Positions 17,648-27,196 of a DNA stretch of 64,000 nucleotides are shown one piece after another (position 1 is the first letter of the stretch; every line of letters begins with the position of its first letter). The translations under genes and the position numbers were made by a program. The DNA lies in NCBI RefSeq assembly GCF_024320785.1, contig NZ_JANDBC010000003.1, positions 124,001 to 188,000 on the forward strand, in the 5' to 3' direction. The notes under the pieces were generated by a model that saw only the letters and a list, made by a program, of their open reading frames with translations, was not told the origin of the DNA and searched no databases. The DNA comes from Gracilimonas sediminicola. GTDB taxonomy: Bacteria; Bacteroidota; Rhodothermia; Balneolales; Balneolaceae.

Positions 17648-18673
17648 ATGGTGAGTACAAAAGAATCCAGACTGGTAACCTTAGAAGAGTACATTATCCA
17701 ATCTCAGAACAGGTTTCCGGGTGCAACAGGAGAACTTTCACAATTATTAAGGGATATTGGTCTGGCCGCAAAGATTATTTCCCGCGAAGTGAATAAAGCC
17801 GGTATTACCAACATCCTTGGCTACGACGGGTCCACCAATGTTCATGGAGAATCGGTTAAAAAGCTGGATCTTTTTGCTGACCAACAGCTTATCTCTGCCC
17901 TCGATCGCTCACTGATCACGTGCATGGTGATTTCTGAAGAAAATGACGGCGTCGTGAAACTGGGCAGCAAAGGCGGGAAATATATTGTATATCTCGATCC
18001 CCTTGACGGCTCCTCCAACATTGATGTGAACGTGTCGATAGGGAGTATTTTTTCAGTATATATGCGGGAGCCTCGATTTGATCCGGCTGTTCGGGAAGAA
18101 GATGCCTTACAGGCCGGTGTACGTCAGGTAGCGGCAGGCTATGTGCTTTACGGTTCCAGTACCATTCTGGCTTACACAACAGGATTGGGAGTATCGATTT
18201 TTACCTTAGACCCAAGCATCGGTGAATTTATATTGAGTGATCGTGGAATTAAAATGCCGGAACATGGGGCTATTTACAGCATCAATGAGGGAAGCTATAA
18301 TTCCTGGGATGAAGGTCTTAAAAAATACATCAAATATTGCCAGGAGGAAGATTCGGAAACCAATCGCCCGTATTCGGCCCGATACATCGGCTCTATGGTG
18401 GCTGATATCCACCGAACGCTGATAAAGGGCGGGATTTTTATCTATCCACACAGTAAAAGATACCCTAAGGGTAAACTGCGGCTTATGTATGAGTGTAACC
18501 CGCTAAGTTTTATTATTGAACAGGCCGGCGGTATGGCCACGGATGGACAAACGCGGATCATGGAATTACAGCCCAAAGCTATTCATGAGCAAACTCCAAT
18601 TTACATCGGCTCAAAAAAGAATGTACAAACCGTGATGGAATTCCTGGAAGAGCACGCAACTGTTGAACAGTAG
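17648..18673 (+). CDS. fbp: Class I fructose-1,6-bisphosphatase
   Basis: A 341-residue gluconeogenic enzyme hydrolysing fructose-1,6-bisphosphate to fructose-6-phosphate, Mg-dependent. Seen: the metal site YLDPLDGSSNIDVNVSIGS (DPLDGSSN is the family hallmark) with upstream EEND, YIGSMVADIHRTLIKGGIF for substrate binding, and KLRLMYECNPLSFIIEQAGG with the conserved Glu metal ligand. The length fits the class I family. The gene follows coaE by 80 bases on the same strand. No regulatory site was identified. Confidence 0.95.
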   Translation: MVSTKESRLVTLEEYIIQSQNRFPGATGELSQLLRDIGLAAKIISREVNKAGITNILGYDGSTNVHGESVKKLDLFADQQLISALDRSLITCMVISEENDGVVKLGSKGGKYIVYLDPLDGSSNIDVNVSIGSIFSVYMREPRFDPAVREEDALQAGVRQVAAGYVLYGSSTILAYTTGLGVSIFTLDPSIGEFILSDRGIKMPEHGAIYSINEGSYNSWDEGLKKYIKYCQEEDSETNRPYSARYIGSMVADIHRTLIKGGIFIYPHSKRYPKGKLRLMYECNPLSFIIEQAGGMATDGQTRIMELQPKAIHEQTPIYIGSKKNVQTVMEFLEEHATVEQ

Positions 18674-18722
18674 GAGTTTCTATTTGTAAAGGGCTGTATC
18701 CTTTTGCTGATTAACACCTAAT

Positions 18723-18779
18723 CCTTCCAGAGTTAAAACCATATGCTCGAGTCAAACTAATTGCCGTAACTCTGGAAGG
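18723..18779. repeat. Inverted repeat element, 13-bp arms, 31-nt spacer
   Basis: CCTTCCAGAGTTA (18723-18735) and TAACTCTGGAAGG (18767-18779) are perfect reverse complements separated by 31 bases. A second element with the same spacer length and a related arm sits at 31464-31526. No T run follows the second arm (GTTATTTGG), so it is not a standard terminator. Confidence 0.8.
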
Positions 18780-18798
18780 GTTATTTGGTTAAAAAAGC

Positions 18799-18815
18799 TC
18801 GATGTATTCCAGTAC
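18799..18815. repeat. 17-nt repeat copy 1
   Basis: TCGATGTATTCCAGTAC is identical to 53661-53677. The following 25 bases are also loosely similar between the two copies (aagc, ttca and gc at matching positions), suggesting a longer diverged extragenic repeat. Confidence 0.65.
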
Positions 18816-18911
18816 GTAAGCGAGTCTTTCACGGCATCGCATTTGTTAAATTAGAGTATAGTTCTTCCCATATCAGGTACTTTAAAGTTCATTCTTAATT
18901 CAGAATTAATT

Positions 18912-19205
18912 ATGAGAATCATAGCCATTCAAAAAGAAGCGCAAGATCTTTCGAAGCGGGATTTTGTTCCTCATTTAAGAGACGAAGCCCGGCGGGGATG
19001 GGAGCTATATAAGGAAGGGGTAATCAGGGAAATGTATTTTCGGGATGATAAGCCGGAAGCCGTGCTTATCCTTGAATGCAAAGATGTTGAAGAAGCTGAA
19101 GAAAAACTTTCAACCCTTCCCCTTGTTCAAAAAGGACTGATTTCATTTGAGCTGATTCCACTTCGCCCTTATCATGGTTATGAGCGATTATTCGAAAAAG
19201 AGTAG
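18912..19205 (+). CDS. Small ferredoxin-fold protein, muconolactone-isomerase/YciI-like
   Basis: A 97-residue protein with a beta-alpha-beta pattern expected for dimeric alpha/beta-barrel folds: a first strand MRIIAIQKE, a helix RDEARRGWELYKEGVIREMYFR, then AVLILECKDVEEAEEKLSTLPLVQKG and FELIPL. The combination 'WELY..GVIRE.YFR ... A.LILE... A...L..LPLV..GLI.FE.IPL' is typical of small proteins annotated as muconolactone delta-isomerase-like. No catabolic genes are nearby, so the specific reaction is unlikely to be muconolactone isomerisation. It appears monocistronic, with repeats upstream and a convergent lipoprotein gene downstream. Confidence 0.7.
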   Translation: MRIIAIQKEAQDLSKRDFVPHLRDEARRGWELYKEGVIREMYFRDDKPEAVLILECKDVEEAEEKLSTLPLVQKGLISFELIPLRPYHGYERLFEKE

Positions 19206-19217
19206 CCTGAAAACCTC

Positions 19218-19709
19218 TTAGAACCGAATTCGCATTCCTTCCTGAATATCATTGGAAACACAATACCCTCCATTGGTCTCAACCACAAACCTGGCAGGCT
19301 TTTCGGAAGGCAGCTGTTCACTGTTAAAAGGGGTGGTGTTGTGATGAATTCTCACAATGGTGCTGTCGGCATTCACAAAAATGATATCGAGCGGAAGAGG
19401 GGTGTTTGCCATATAGAAACTTCGAGGTGCTTCATTGGGGAAAATGAAAAGCATGCCGGCATCTGGAGCCATTTCGGTGACGTCCATCAGCCCTTGATTT
19501 CGTTCTTCGGGTTCATCTGCCAAAGCTACTTTCACCGTAGAAATCGCTTCACCCTCGGGGGTGAGAAAAGTAACCTCTTCCACTAAATCCAATTGCCTTC
19601 CCTGATTAGGAATTTCTTTCTTCTTGTTGGGATCTTTTTGGGAGCAGGAAAGCACAAATAGCGAGCAAAATATGGTGCAAAACAAAAGGGAAGACAATGA
19701 GTACTTCAT
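19218..19709 (-). CDS. DUF192 lipoprotein
   Basis: A 163-residue exported lipoprotein. The N-terminus is a lipoprotein signal with the lipobox LFVLSC (Cys22). The remainder matches DUF192: VALADEPEERNQGLMDVTEM, AGMLFIFPNEAPRSFYMANTPLPLDIIFVNAD, and the C-terminal VVETNGGYCVSNDIQEG. DUF192 members are small beta-rich proteins found in outer-membrane or periplasmic fractions; the function is unsettled. It is convergent to the preceding gene (12 bases apart). Confidence 0.88.
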   Translation of the reverse strand: MKYSLSSLLFCTIFCSLFVLSCSQKDPNKKKEIPNQGRQLDLVEEVTFLTPEGEAISTVKVALADEPEERNQGLMDVTEMAPDAGMLFIFPNEAPRSFYMANTPLPLDIIFVNADSTIVRIHHNTTPFNSEQLPSEKPARFVVETNGGYCVSNDIQEGMRIRF

Positions 19710-19912
19710 GAATAAAAATCAGGTTGGTGGATAAACTTGGTATGTGTCAGTTTTTAAGGCAGTCAGGAAATTAACTCCAAAAACATTGAATCAAAAATGA
19801 ATCTATCTTCAATCGGTTTGTTTCATTGAAATTTAGACGAAATAGAGCTACCTTTGAAAAGCAGTGAGCGTCGCAAGGCACTCGCTTTTTTTTGTTTCAG
19901 AATTTGATAGAA

Positions 19913-20377
19913 ATGCAAATAGATATCACCCAAAATATTATAGACTTAGCGGCTCCTCTTGCCGAGGAACACGACTTGTTTGTGGTGGATGTGGAATTAA
20001 AAACACATTCCGGTCAAACCGAAGTATGGGTTCTTTTAGACACTGAGAAAGGCGGAGTGAATATAGATCATTGCTCTGAAATTAGCCGAGAACTCGGATT
20101 TTTGATAGAAGCGCATGAGCTTTTTGATAAAAAATATCGGCTGAATGTTTCATCTCCGGGATTGAGTCGCCCACTGAGTGATCTCCGGCAATACAAAAAA
20201 AATGAAGGTCGGGTGGCTACTATCAAATTTAAAAATACAGACGGTGAGTATAAAAAAATTGAAGGAGTCATCACCGGCATTGAAGACCAAGTGGTGGCTA
20301 TAACGGATGAAGAAGAAGTAGAAACTCAGATCCCGTTCGACAACATCGTTGAAACCAAAATAATCCCCGTAATTTAA
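19913..20377 (+). CDS. rimP: Ribosome maturation factor RimP
   Basis: A 154-residue protein needed for 30S subunit maturation. The ATG at 19913 is preferred over an in-frame TTG at 19892, because the family starts close to the helix QNIIDLAAPLAEEHDLFVVDVEL. Seen: the N-terminal alpha/beta domain with LDTEKGGVNIDHCSEISREL and NVSSPGLSRPLSDLRQYKKNEGR, the SPGL.RPL block typical of RimP, then a small SH3-like C-terminal domain (about 90-154). It heads the conserved rimP-nusA-infB-rbfA-truB-ribF cluster and lies 12 bases before nusA. Confidence 0.92.
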   Translation: MQIDITQNIIDLAAPLAEEHDLFVVDVELKTHSGQTEVWVLLDTEKGGVNIDHCSEISRELGFLIEAHELFDKKYRLNVSSPGLSRPLSDLRQYKKNEGRVATIKFKNTDGEYKKIEGVITGIEDQVVAITDEEEVETQIPFDNIVETKIIPVI

Positions 20378-20389
20378 TAAGCTATACTG

Positions 20390-21646
20390 ATGCAGAACGA
20401 ATTATCAAAACAGATTATCTCCTCGTTTGCTGAAATTGCACACGAGAAAGGCATTGAGCGTGATATGCTTCTTTCCATTCTGGAAGATGTTTTCCGTACC
20501 ATGATTCGCAAGAAATATGAGTCGGATGATTCATTTGAGGTAATCCTGAATGCTGATCGGGGAGAGATACAGATCTTACACGTACAGGAGGTTGTTCCTG
20601 CCGATGAGCTCACTGATGAAGTTGCTGAAATTACCCTCGAAAATGCCCAAAAAGTAGATCCGGATATTGAGCTATATGACGAACTTGCTCAGGAAATTCA
20701 GATTACAGATTTCGGCCGCAGAGCCGTTACAATGGCCCGCCAGCAGTTGGCACAGCGAATCCGCGAGATCGAGAAGGATAATATTTATGAAGACTATACC
20801 GATCGCGTTGGGGAAATTATTCTCGGTGATGTGTACCAGGTTCGCCACAATAAAGACATTCTTGTAAATCACAATGGAGTTGAGCTGCTGCTCCCCAAAA
20901 GTGAGCAGATTTATAAAGATCGATACCGCAAAGGTGATACGATCCGCGCAGTAGTGACGGGTGTTCACATGCGTAATGGTAACCCGACAGTGATTATCTC
21001 AAGGACTTCCGAATTATTCCTGGAGCGATTATTTGAAAACGAAATTCCTGAAGTATTTGACGGCATTATTGAATTGGTGCGAATTGCACGTGCACCGGGC
21101 GATCGTTCTAAAGTTGCTGTTCTCTCACATGATGAGCGCGTTGACCCGGTTGGCGCCTGTGTAGGGATGAAAGGAATTCGTATTCATGCAATTGTGCGTG
21201 AATTACAGAACGAAAATATTGACGTGATCAACTTCACCCCGGATAAGATTGACTTCATAAAACGTGCACTTCAGCCGGCAGAAGTATTGAAGGTTGAACT
21301 GAACGAAGAAGCCAAACACGCCAATGTACTGGTTCCGGCCGATGAAGTATCAAAAGCCATTGGTAAGGGAGGGGTTAACATCCGCCTTGCTTCCAAGCTG
21401 GCTGAGGTCGAAATCGATGTATATCGTGAAGTTGAAGCCGAAGATGATATCGATATCGACGAGTTTGAAGTTGATTTCGGAGCAGAAGTAATCCAGATGC
21501 TTCATGATATCGGCTGCGACACTGCACGCGCAGTACTGGAGTTAGATGCAGATGAATTAGTAAGCAGAACGAACGAAGAAATAGATCCCGAGCTTGCTGA
21601 GAAGATTATGAGTGTAATTGCCTATGAATTCGAAGACGAGGCTTAA
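20390..21646 (+). CDS. nusA: Transcription termination/antitermination factor NusA
   Basis: A 418-residue RNA polymerase-binding factor acting in pausing, termination and antitermination. Seen in order: the N-terminal polymerase-binding domain (about 1-130, beginning with helices ISSFAEIAHEKGIERDMLLSILEDVF), the S1 domain (about 135-205), KH1 with DPVGACVGMKGIRIHAIVREL, and KH2 with AKHANVLVPADEVSKAIGKGGVNIRLA. A short acidic C-terminal segment (about 350-418) has one helix-hairpin-like unit, VIQMLHDIGCDTARAVLELDADELV. The length agrees with the form lacking the two AR repeats of E. coli NusA. Confidence 0.96.
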   Translation: MQNELSKQIISSFAEIAHEKGIERDMLLSILEDVFRTMIRKKYESDDSFEVILNADRGEIQILHVQEVVPADELTDEVAEITLENAQKVDPDIELYDELAQEIQITDFGRRAVTMARQQLAQRIREIEKDNIYEDYTDRVGEIILGDVYQVRHNKDILVNHNGVELLLPKSEQIYKDRYRKGDTIRAVVTGVHMRNGNPTVIISRTSELFLERLFENEIPEVFDGIIELVRIARAPGDRSKVAVLSHDERVDPVGACVGMKGIRIHAIVRELQNENIDVINFTPDKIDFIKRALQPAEVLKVELNEEAKHANVLVPADEVSKAIGKGGVNIRLASKLAEVEIDVYREVEAEDDIDIDEFEVDFGAEVIQMLHDIGCDTARAVLELDADELVSRTNEEIDPELAEKIMSVIAYEFEDEA

Positions 21647-21703
21647 GTCGGCAATTCCATTTAAAAATTCTTAGTTTAACAAGCTCACATTCAAATATTC
21701 TAT

Positions 21704-24502
21704 ATGTCTAAAAGACCCAAACCATTATTTAAAGTAGCATCAGAGTTTAATGTATCTACACAAAGTATTGTGGATACCTTAAGTGAAGATGGTTTTGACG
21801 TAGCCAATCGTCCTAACTTCAAAATAACGCCTGAAATGTATGAGGCGCTGGATGAGGTGTATGGCGAAGACCGGGCAAAGAGTGCAGATCACGAAAAAGC
21901 CCGTGAAGAATATGAGAGCCGCCGAAGCCAGATGATGAACCAACGCAACGACAGCGTTACTCTGGATAACGTGTTGGAACCTATTGAAGATGAAGTAGGG
22001 CTGGAGCCGGAAGACGATACTGAAGACCTTGAGCCACAAGATGATGATAGTGGTGATGAGCTTGATTTAGAGCCTATCGAAGAAGAAGATGAGGCTGATG
22101 AGCAGGCCGAAGAAGAAGCAGCTAAGAAAAAAGCTGAAGCAGAAGCTAAGGCGAAGAAAGAGGAAGAAGAAGCAGAGGCTAAGAAGAAAGAAGAAGCTGA
22201 AGCTAAGAAAAAAGCTGAGGCAGAGGCTAAAGCCAAGAAAGAGGAAGAAGAGGCTGAGAAAGCTGAGAAGAAAGAAGCCGAAGCAGAAGCTAAAGAATCC
22301 GAGCAAGAGGAGGATGATGAAGACGACGAGGAAGATGAAGACACTGAATCCAAGAAGTCTGACGATGATGAGGACGAAGAGGATGAAGATGTCATCCGCG
22401 GATCTGCCGGTAAACTAAAAGGAACTAAAGTATTAGGTAAAGCATCTTTCACTACCGAGCGTAAACCTCGTAAGAAGAGAAAGCGTCGTAAAGACCGTAA
22501 AGATGATTCTTCAAGCTCAAAATCTGATTCGGATAACAAATCCAAAAAGTCTCGCAAGAAGAGAAAGAAGAAGACAGAAATTGACGAGACTGATGTAGAT
22601 AAGATGATGCGCGAAACCATGAAGAAGATGCAGTCTTCTAAAACCGTGGGAAGCAAGCGTCAGAAACGTCGTAGAGAGCGTAAAGAAGAACGTGAGGAGG
22701 AACTGCAAAAGCAGGCGGAACTCGAGGAGCTCGAATCAGATGTTGTCGAGACTACCGAGTTCATTACAGCTAATGAGCTGGCCGATCTGCTTGGTGTAGG
22801 CGTAAACGATATTATTTCGGTATGTATGTCTATCGGGTTGATGATTACCATTAACCAGCGACTGGATGCCGGTACCATCGAATTGGTTGCCGAAGAGTAC
22901 GGTAAGGAAGTGAAGTTCATCGAAGCAGAAGAGATGGATGAAGACCTGACCATCCCTGAAGATGACGAAGAAGATCTAAAACCACGTGCTCCGATTATTA
23001 CGGTAATGGGTCACGTTGATCACGGGAAAACATCATTGCTTGATTACATCCGTGAAGAGAAGGTAGCAGCCGGTGAGGCCGGGGGTATTACCCAGCACGT
23101 TGGTGCGTATCAGGTAGTACATAATGATAACGAGATTACCTTCCTGGATACTCCGGGTCACGAGGCCTTTACCGCTATGCGTTCTCGTGGTGCACAAGCT
23201 ACCGATATTGTAATTCTGGTAGTAGCCGCTGATGATTCCGTGATGCCGCAGACTATTGAGGCGATTAATCACGCGAAAGCAGCAGGCGTACCTATCGTTG
23301 TAGCCATTAACAAGATTGATAAAGAGGGAGTAAATCCCGATAAAATTAAAACGCAGCTTTCTGAGCACGACGTTATTGTTGAGGAATACGGCGGTAAGGT
23401 TCAGTATGCTGAAGTTTCGGCTCATACCGGACAGGGAATTGAAGACCTGCTCGAAAAAGTATTGATTGAAGCCGAACTGCTTGAACTGAAAGCAAACCCT
23501 GACCGACGCGCTGATGGTGTTGTACTTGAAGCCCGTCTGGATAAAGGAAAAGGTATTGTATCCAACATCCTTGTTCAGGGTGGTACACTCCGGGTTGGAG
23601 ATCCGTTTGTAGCCGGTCCTTGCTTTGGGCGTGTACGAGCCATGGAAAATGACCGTGGTAAACGTGTAAAAGAAGCCGGACCATCTACACCGGTACAGCT
23701 TATGGGTTTTGATGAAATGCCTCAGGCCGGTGATAAACTGATTGCCGCAGAAGACGAGAAATTAGCTAAAGAAGTAGCTAACGAGCGAATGCAAATCCGC
23801 CGTGAGCAAGCCATGCGAACAACCAAGCACATGACGCTGGACGATATTTCACGCCGACTTGCCCTTGGTGAGGTTTCTGAGCTGAATATCATTATCAAAG
23901 CCGATGTGGACGGTTCTATTGAGGCTCTTTCAGGTTCACTCCAGAAGTTGAGTACCGATGAAGTAGCGGTTAATATTATTCACACCGGAGCAGGAGCCAT
24001 TTCTGAATCCGATGTGCTTCTGGCATCTGCATCCGATGCGATTATTATCGGTTTCCAGGTGCGACCTACTACCAGTGCCCGTAAACTGGCTGAGAATGAA
24101 GAGATTGACATCCGACTGTTCAGCGTTATTTATGATGCTGTGGATGAAGTTCGTGATGCCCTTGAGGGTCTGTTATCACCTGAGATTAAAGAGCAGATGA
24201 TGGGTGTTGTTGATGTTCGGGAAACCTTCAAAGTTTCCAAAGTGGGAACCATTGCCGGTTGTTATGTAACCGAAGGCAAGATTGAACGAAATAACCCAAT
24301 CCGACTTGTTCGCGACGGTGTCGTTATTTATGATGGCGAAATCGATGCTCTCAAGCGTTTCAAAGATGATGTGAAAGAAGTTACTTCCGGCTACGAGTGT
24401 GGTATCAGTATCCAGGGATATAACGACATCAAGGTTGGCGATCAGATTGAGAGTTACAAGATTACTGAGCAGAAGCGTACTCTTGAAGATTCTGCCGGAT
24501 AA
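21704..24502 (+). CDS. infB: Translation initiation factor IF-2
   Basis: A 932-residue GTPase that brings initiator tRNA to the 30S subunit. A short N-terminal IF2_N-like helical domain (about 1-55) precedes a very charged low-complexity stretch (about 110-330) made of Glu/Lys/Ala runs and Asp/Glu runs, then a basic Lys/Arg segment. The second IF2_N domain lies near 345-400 ([19 protein letters not shown]). The G domain starts about residue 430: G1 [13 protein letters not shown]2 with [12 protein letters not shown]3 [13 protein letters not shown]4 [13 protein letters not shown]5 SAHTGQG. Domains II-IV complete the C-terminus. It is flanked by nusA (57 bases upstream) and rbfA (46 bases downstream). 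Confidence 0.97.
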   Translation: MSKRPKPLFKVASEFNVSTQSIVDTLSEDGFDVANRPNFKITPEMYEALDEVYGEDRAKSADHEKAREEYESRRSQMMNQRNDSVTLDNVLEPIEDEVGLEPEDDTEDLEPQDDDSGDELDLEPIEEEDEADEQAEEEAAKKKAEAEAKAKKEEEEAEAKKKEEAEAKKKAEAEAKAKKEEEEAEKAEKKEAEAEAKESEQEEDDEDDEEDEDTESKKSDDDEDEEDEDVIRGSAGKLKGTKVLGKASFTTERKPRKKRKRRKDRKDDSSSSKSDSDNKSKKSRKKRKKKTEIDETDVDKMMRETMKKMQSSKTVGSKRQKRRRERKEEREEELQKQAELEELESDVVETTEFITANELADLLGVGVNDIISVCMSIGLMITINQRLDAGTIELVAEEYGKEVKFIEAEEMDEDLTIPEDDEEDLKPRAPIITVMGHVDHGKTSLLDYIREEKVAAGEAGGITQHVGAYQVVHNDNEITFLDTPGHEAFTAMRSRGAQATDIVILVVAADDSVMPQTIEAINHAKAAGVPIVVAINKIDKEGVNPDKIKTQLSEHDVIVEEYGGKVQYAEVSAHTGQGIEDLLEKVLIEAELLELKANPDRRADGVVLEARLDKGKGIVSNILVQGGTLRVGDPFVAGPCFGRVRAMENDRGKRVKEAGPSTPVQLMGFDEMPQAGDKLIAAEDEKLAKEVANERMQIRREQAMRTTKHMTLDDISRRLALGEVSELNIIIKADVDGSIEALSGSLQKLSTDEVAVNIIHTGAGAISESDVLLASASDAIIIGFQVRPTTSARKLAENEEIDIRLFSVIYDAVDEVRDALEGLLSPEIKEQMMGVVDVRETFKVSKVGTIAGCYVTEGKIERNNPIRLVRDGVVIYDGEIDALKRFKDDVKEVTSGYECGISIQGYNDIKVGDQIESYKITEQKRTLEDSAG

Positions 24503-24548
24503 TCGATATCTGACGGAATTAGAAGTCTAATTTTATACTTACCTGATT

Positions 24549-24923
24549 ATGGGTTTCAGACCAGAACGATTGGCGGCGGTTATTAAACGTGACCTCGGCC
24601 AAATTATACAGCGATCTTACCAGCCAAGCGGAACATTTGTGACCGTAACCAATGTGGTTATGACCGATGATCTTTCCATTGCGAAGGTCTATTTAAGTGT
24701 GTTCTCACCCGGCCGCGATGACAAACCGGTTTATGAATTTATTGACGAGCACATAGATCAGATTCGATACGATCTGGCTTCAAAAATTAAGAACCAGGTT
24801 CGGAAGATCCCTGAGCTCCATTTCTACGAAGACGATACTGCTGAGTATGTCAATAAAATGGAGCAGCTGCTTAAAAAGGTAGACATACCTGAAGAAGACC
24901 CTGACTCACCCTCCGAAGACTAA
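24549..24923 (+). CDS. rbfA: Ribosome-binding factor A
   Basis: A 124-residue KH-like protein that helps late 30S maturation and cold adaptation. Seen: RPERLAAVIKRDLGQIIQR at the N-terminus, VTNVVMTDDLSIAKVYLSVFS (the central strand pair) and LASKIKNQVRKIPELHFYEDDTAEY, matching the family order. The C-terminus is acidic. The stop is two bases before truB, so the two are translationally linked. Confidence 0.94.
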   Translation: MGFRPERLAAVIKRDLGQIIQRSYQPSGTFVTVTNVVMTDDLSIAKVYLSVFSPGRDDKPVYEFIDEHIDQIRYDLASKIKNQVRKIPELHFYEDDTAEYVNKMEQLLKKVDIPEEDPDSPSED

Positions 24924-24925
24924 AA

Positions 24926-25669
24926 ATGGCCCGAGCTCTTCCTTTGGATGAAATTCCGGTTTTCGGTAAAAATAATTTACCGGATAAGGATACTAATTTA
25001 TCTGACGGAGCTATTTTCCTGATCGATAAGCCCCTTGAGTGGTCCAGTTTTGATGTGGTCAAGTTCCTGCGAAAACGCATCCGTGTAAAAAAAGTAGGGC
25101 ATGCAGGTACGCTGGATCCTCTGGCAACAGGAATGCTGATTTTGTGTTGCGGAAAGGCGACCAAATCCATTTCTATGATTCAGGATTTGCCTAAAGTATA
25201 TACAGGTGAAATCACCTTTGGTAAATCTACAACTACCTATGATGCAGAGGGAGAAGTGACCGAAGAAGCGAGCTGGGAACACATCACCAAAGAAAAGATT
25301 GTTGACGTTCTTGGTAAAGAATTCACCGGCACGGTAGAGCAAATTCCGCCGATGTATTCAGCTCTTAAATATGGCGGCAAGAAGCTGTATGAGTTAGCCC
25401 GAAAAGGAGAAGAAGTGGTTCGGCTGCCACGGCAGGTTACTTTTCATGAACATGAGATCCTCAACTTTGAACCGCCCAGGCTTACCTTGAAAATTAAGTG
25501 CAGCAAAGGAACCTATATCCGGTCTTTGGCACGAGATCTGGGAGAGGCTCTTGACTCAAAAGCATATCTGAGTGGGCTGGAACGAACGGCCATCGGAGAT
25601 TTTTTAGTGGACGATGCGCTAACGCCTCATGAAATGGGAGATCAATTAAAAGAGATATGGCAGAGTTAA
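24926..25669 (+). CDS. truB: tRNA pseudouridine-55 synthase
   Basis: A 247-residue enzyme making pseudouridine 55 in the T-loop of tRNAs. The catalytic motif VGHAGTLDPLATGMLILCCG is present with its nucleophilic Asp. IDKPLEWSSFDVVKFLR precedes it, and QIPPMYSALKYGGKKLYELARKG and KCSKGTYIRSLARDLGEAL follow, the usual TruB blocks. It is somewhat short because the C-terminal PUA-like domain is minimal. The gene overlaps ribF by 13 bases. Confidence 0.95.
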   Translation: MARALPLDEIPVFGKNNLPDKDTNLSDGAIFLIDKPLEWSSFDVVKFLRKRIRVKKVGHAGTLDPLATGMLILCCGKATKSISMIQDLPKVYTGEITFGKSTTTYDAEGEVTEEASWEHITKEKIVDVLGKEFTGTVEQIPPMYSALKYGGKKLYELARKGEEVVRLPRQVTFHEHEILNFEPPRLTLKIKCSKGTYIRSLARDLGEALDSKAYLSGLERTAIGDFLVDDALTPHEMGDQLKEIWQS

Positions 25670-26589
25670 TTGAACTGAAAAATATTACCCGTGAGCCCAA
25701 CACCGTAGTAACCGTCGGTACTTTTGATGGTGTGCATCAGGGGCACCGGGCACTGATGGAAGCGGTGGTTACCAAAGCCCGTGAACGAAATGCTCGTAGT
25801 GTGGTGGTGACGTTTGATCCTCATCCGAGAGAGATCATTAATCCGGGAAAAGAAGGAATCAAGCTGCTTACAACGCTCAAAGAAAGAGCGGAGATATTGG
25901 AAGATCTCGGCGTGGACGTGTTATTGGTGATTCCGTTTGACCGGGATTTTTCCCTTCTATCATCCGAGGAATTTGTACGTGATATTATTTTCAGCAAAGT
26001 AGGCGTATCTGAGTTTGTAATTGGCTATGACCATCATTTTGGCCGCGACCGGAAAGGTACCATCGATACTATAGAGAAGCTGGGGGAGGAGTTAGGTTTT
26101 GATTCGTATGTGGTTTCCAAGCAGGAAATGGGAGAGGTAACCATCAGCAGTACCGTAATCCGGAATACCCTGGCTGAGGAAGGCGATGTTAAACAAGCCG
26201 CTGAATATTTGAACCGTCATTATTTATTAAACGGAATAGTGATGCACGGGGATGAACGCGGCCGCACCATCGGTTACCCAACGGCCAACCTGAAGCCGGA
26301 ACATGAGAATAAAGTGATACCGAAAAACGGGGTGTATGCTGTCAAAGTTAGGGTGAACAACGAATGGTATGGCGGTATGATGAACATCGGTGTTCGTCCA
26401 ACGTTCGGGGAAGACGAGAGAACACTGGAAGTCAATATCTTTGATTTTGACCGGGAAATTTATGGAGATACTATACAGGTGCGGTTCATAGATAGAATTC
26501 GGGATGAGAAGAAGTTTGATGGGGTGGAAGTGTTGAAGGCTCAATTGGGAGCGGACAAGCAAACAGCACTGCAAATTTTATCAGACTGA
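25657..26589 (+). CDS. ribF: Bifunctional riboflavin kinase/FAD synthetase
   Basis: A 310-residue enzyme converting riboflavin to FMN and FMN to FAD. The N-terminal adenylyltransferase half has VTVGTFDGVHQGHRALMEA (the HxGH-type nucleotide-binding motif) and VVTFDPHPREI, with ISSTVIRNTLAEEGDV before the linker. The C-terminal kinase half has GDERGRTIGYPTANLK (the PTAN metal/ATP motif), GVYAVKV, GGMMNIGVRPTFGE and the catalytic-Glu segment LEVNIFDFDREIYG. It is the last gene of the translation cluster. Confidence 0.95.
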   Translation: MAELIELKNITREPNTVVTVGTFDGVHQGHRALMEAVVTKARERNARSVVVTFDPHPREIINPGKEGIKLLTTLKERAEILEDLGVDVLLVIPFDRDFSLLSSEEFVRDIIFSKVGVSEFVIGYDHHFGRDRKGTIDTIEKLGEELGFDSYVVSKQEMGEVTISSTVIRNTLAEEGDVKQAAEYLNRHYLLNGIVMHGDERGRTIGYPTANLKPEHENKVIPKNGVYAVKVRVNNEWYGGMMNIGVRPTFGEDERTLEVNIFDFDREIYGDTIQVRFIDRIRDEKKFDGVEVLKAQLGADKQTALQILSD

Positions 26590-26669
26590 ATCAATTTGGG
26601 TATTACCACGTAGGTCTCGGTTAGCCCTTTTTTATTTCAGGGGACTAAACCACAACCAATTCCGAACCC

Positions 26670-27191
26670 ATGCGATTACTGATCACTATTCTTTTTTTAA
26701 GCCTTTCCTCCACAGCTTTTTCCCAGCAGTATATTGTTGATGAACTTGCCTCAGATATGGAAAGAAGTAAAGCCATGTCTCTTTCCTATATTGAAGCGAT
26801 GCCTGCTGATAAATACAGTTTCAGACCTAATGAGGACGTCCGCACTTTTGCAGAGCAATACTTACACCTCGCTCAGGGACTTATCGGACTTTCATCAAAT
26901 GGAACAGGTGCTGCGGGAATCTTTCCGGGAGAGAATCTGGAAGCAACAAAAGCCTATCATACCAAAGCCGAAGTTCAACGAATAGTTACCGAGAGCTATG
27001 ATTTTGCTATAAAAAGTATCAATGAAATGGATGCCGATAAGTTAACGGAGATCGTACAAAGAGGGCAATTTGAAGTAACCAGGAGAGGGTGGATTCACAA
27101 AGCGCTGGAGCATAACACGCATCACAAAGGGCAAACAACTATTTATTTAAGAATGAACGGGATTACGCCACCACAGTACCAGTTATTTTAA
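26670..27191 (+). CDS. Exported DinB-family protein
   Basis: A 173-residue protein with a signal peptide (MRLLITILFLSLSSTAFSQ) followed by a four-helix DinB/YfiT-like domain. Candidate metal-binding His residues are visible in VRTFAEQYLHLAQG and EHNTHHKGQTTIYLRMNG; the H..HH..Q element is typical of DinB_2. Most DinB proteins are cytoplasmic thiol-dependent transferases or of unknown function; exported versions are common in this bacterial group and unassigned. It is convergent with the amidohydrolase gene, only five bases apart. Confidence 0.85.
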   Translation: MRLLITILFLSLSSTAFSQQYIVDELASDMERSKAMSLSYIEAMPADKYSFRPNEDVRTFAEQYLHLAQGLIGLSSNGTGAAGIFPGENLEATKAYHTKAEVQRIVTESYDFAIKSINEMDADKLTEIVQRGQFEVTRRGWIHKALEHNTHHKGQTTIYLRMNGITPPQYQLF

Positions 27192-27196
27192 CATGC

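Noticed and set aside
21889..22656. Antisense 255-codon Ser-rich open frame in infB
   Set aside because: It is the complement of the Glu/Lys/Asp-rich linker of IF-2; the Ser/Phe runs are a codon-mirror artefact.
26597..26634. Possible terminator after ribF
   Set aside because: A T run (about six) is present, but the preceding stem has too many mismatches to be convincing.
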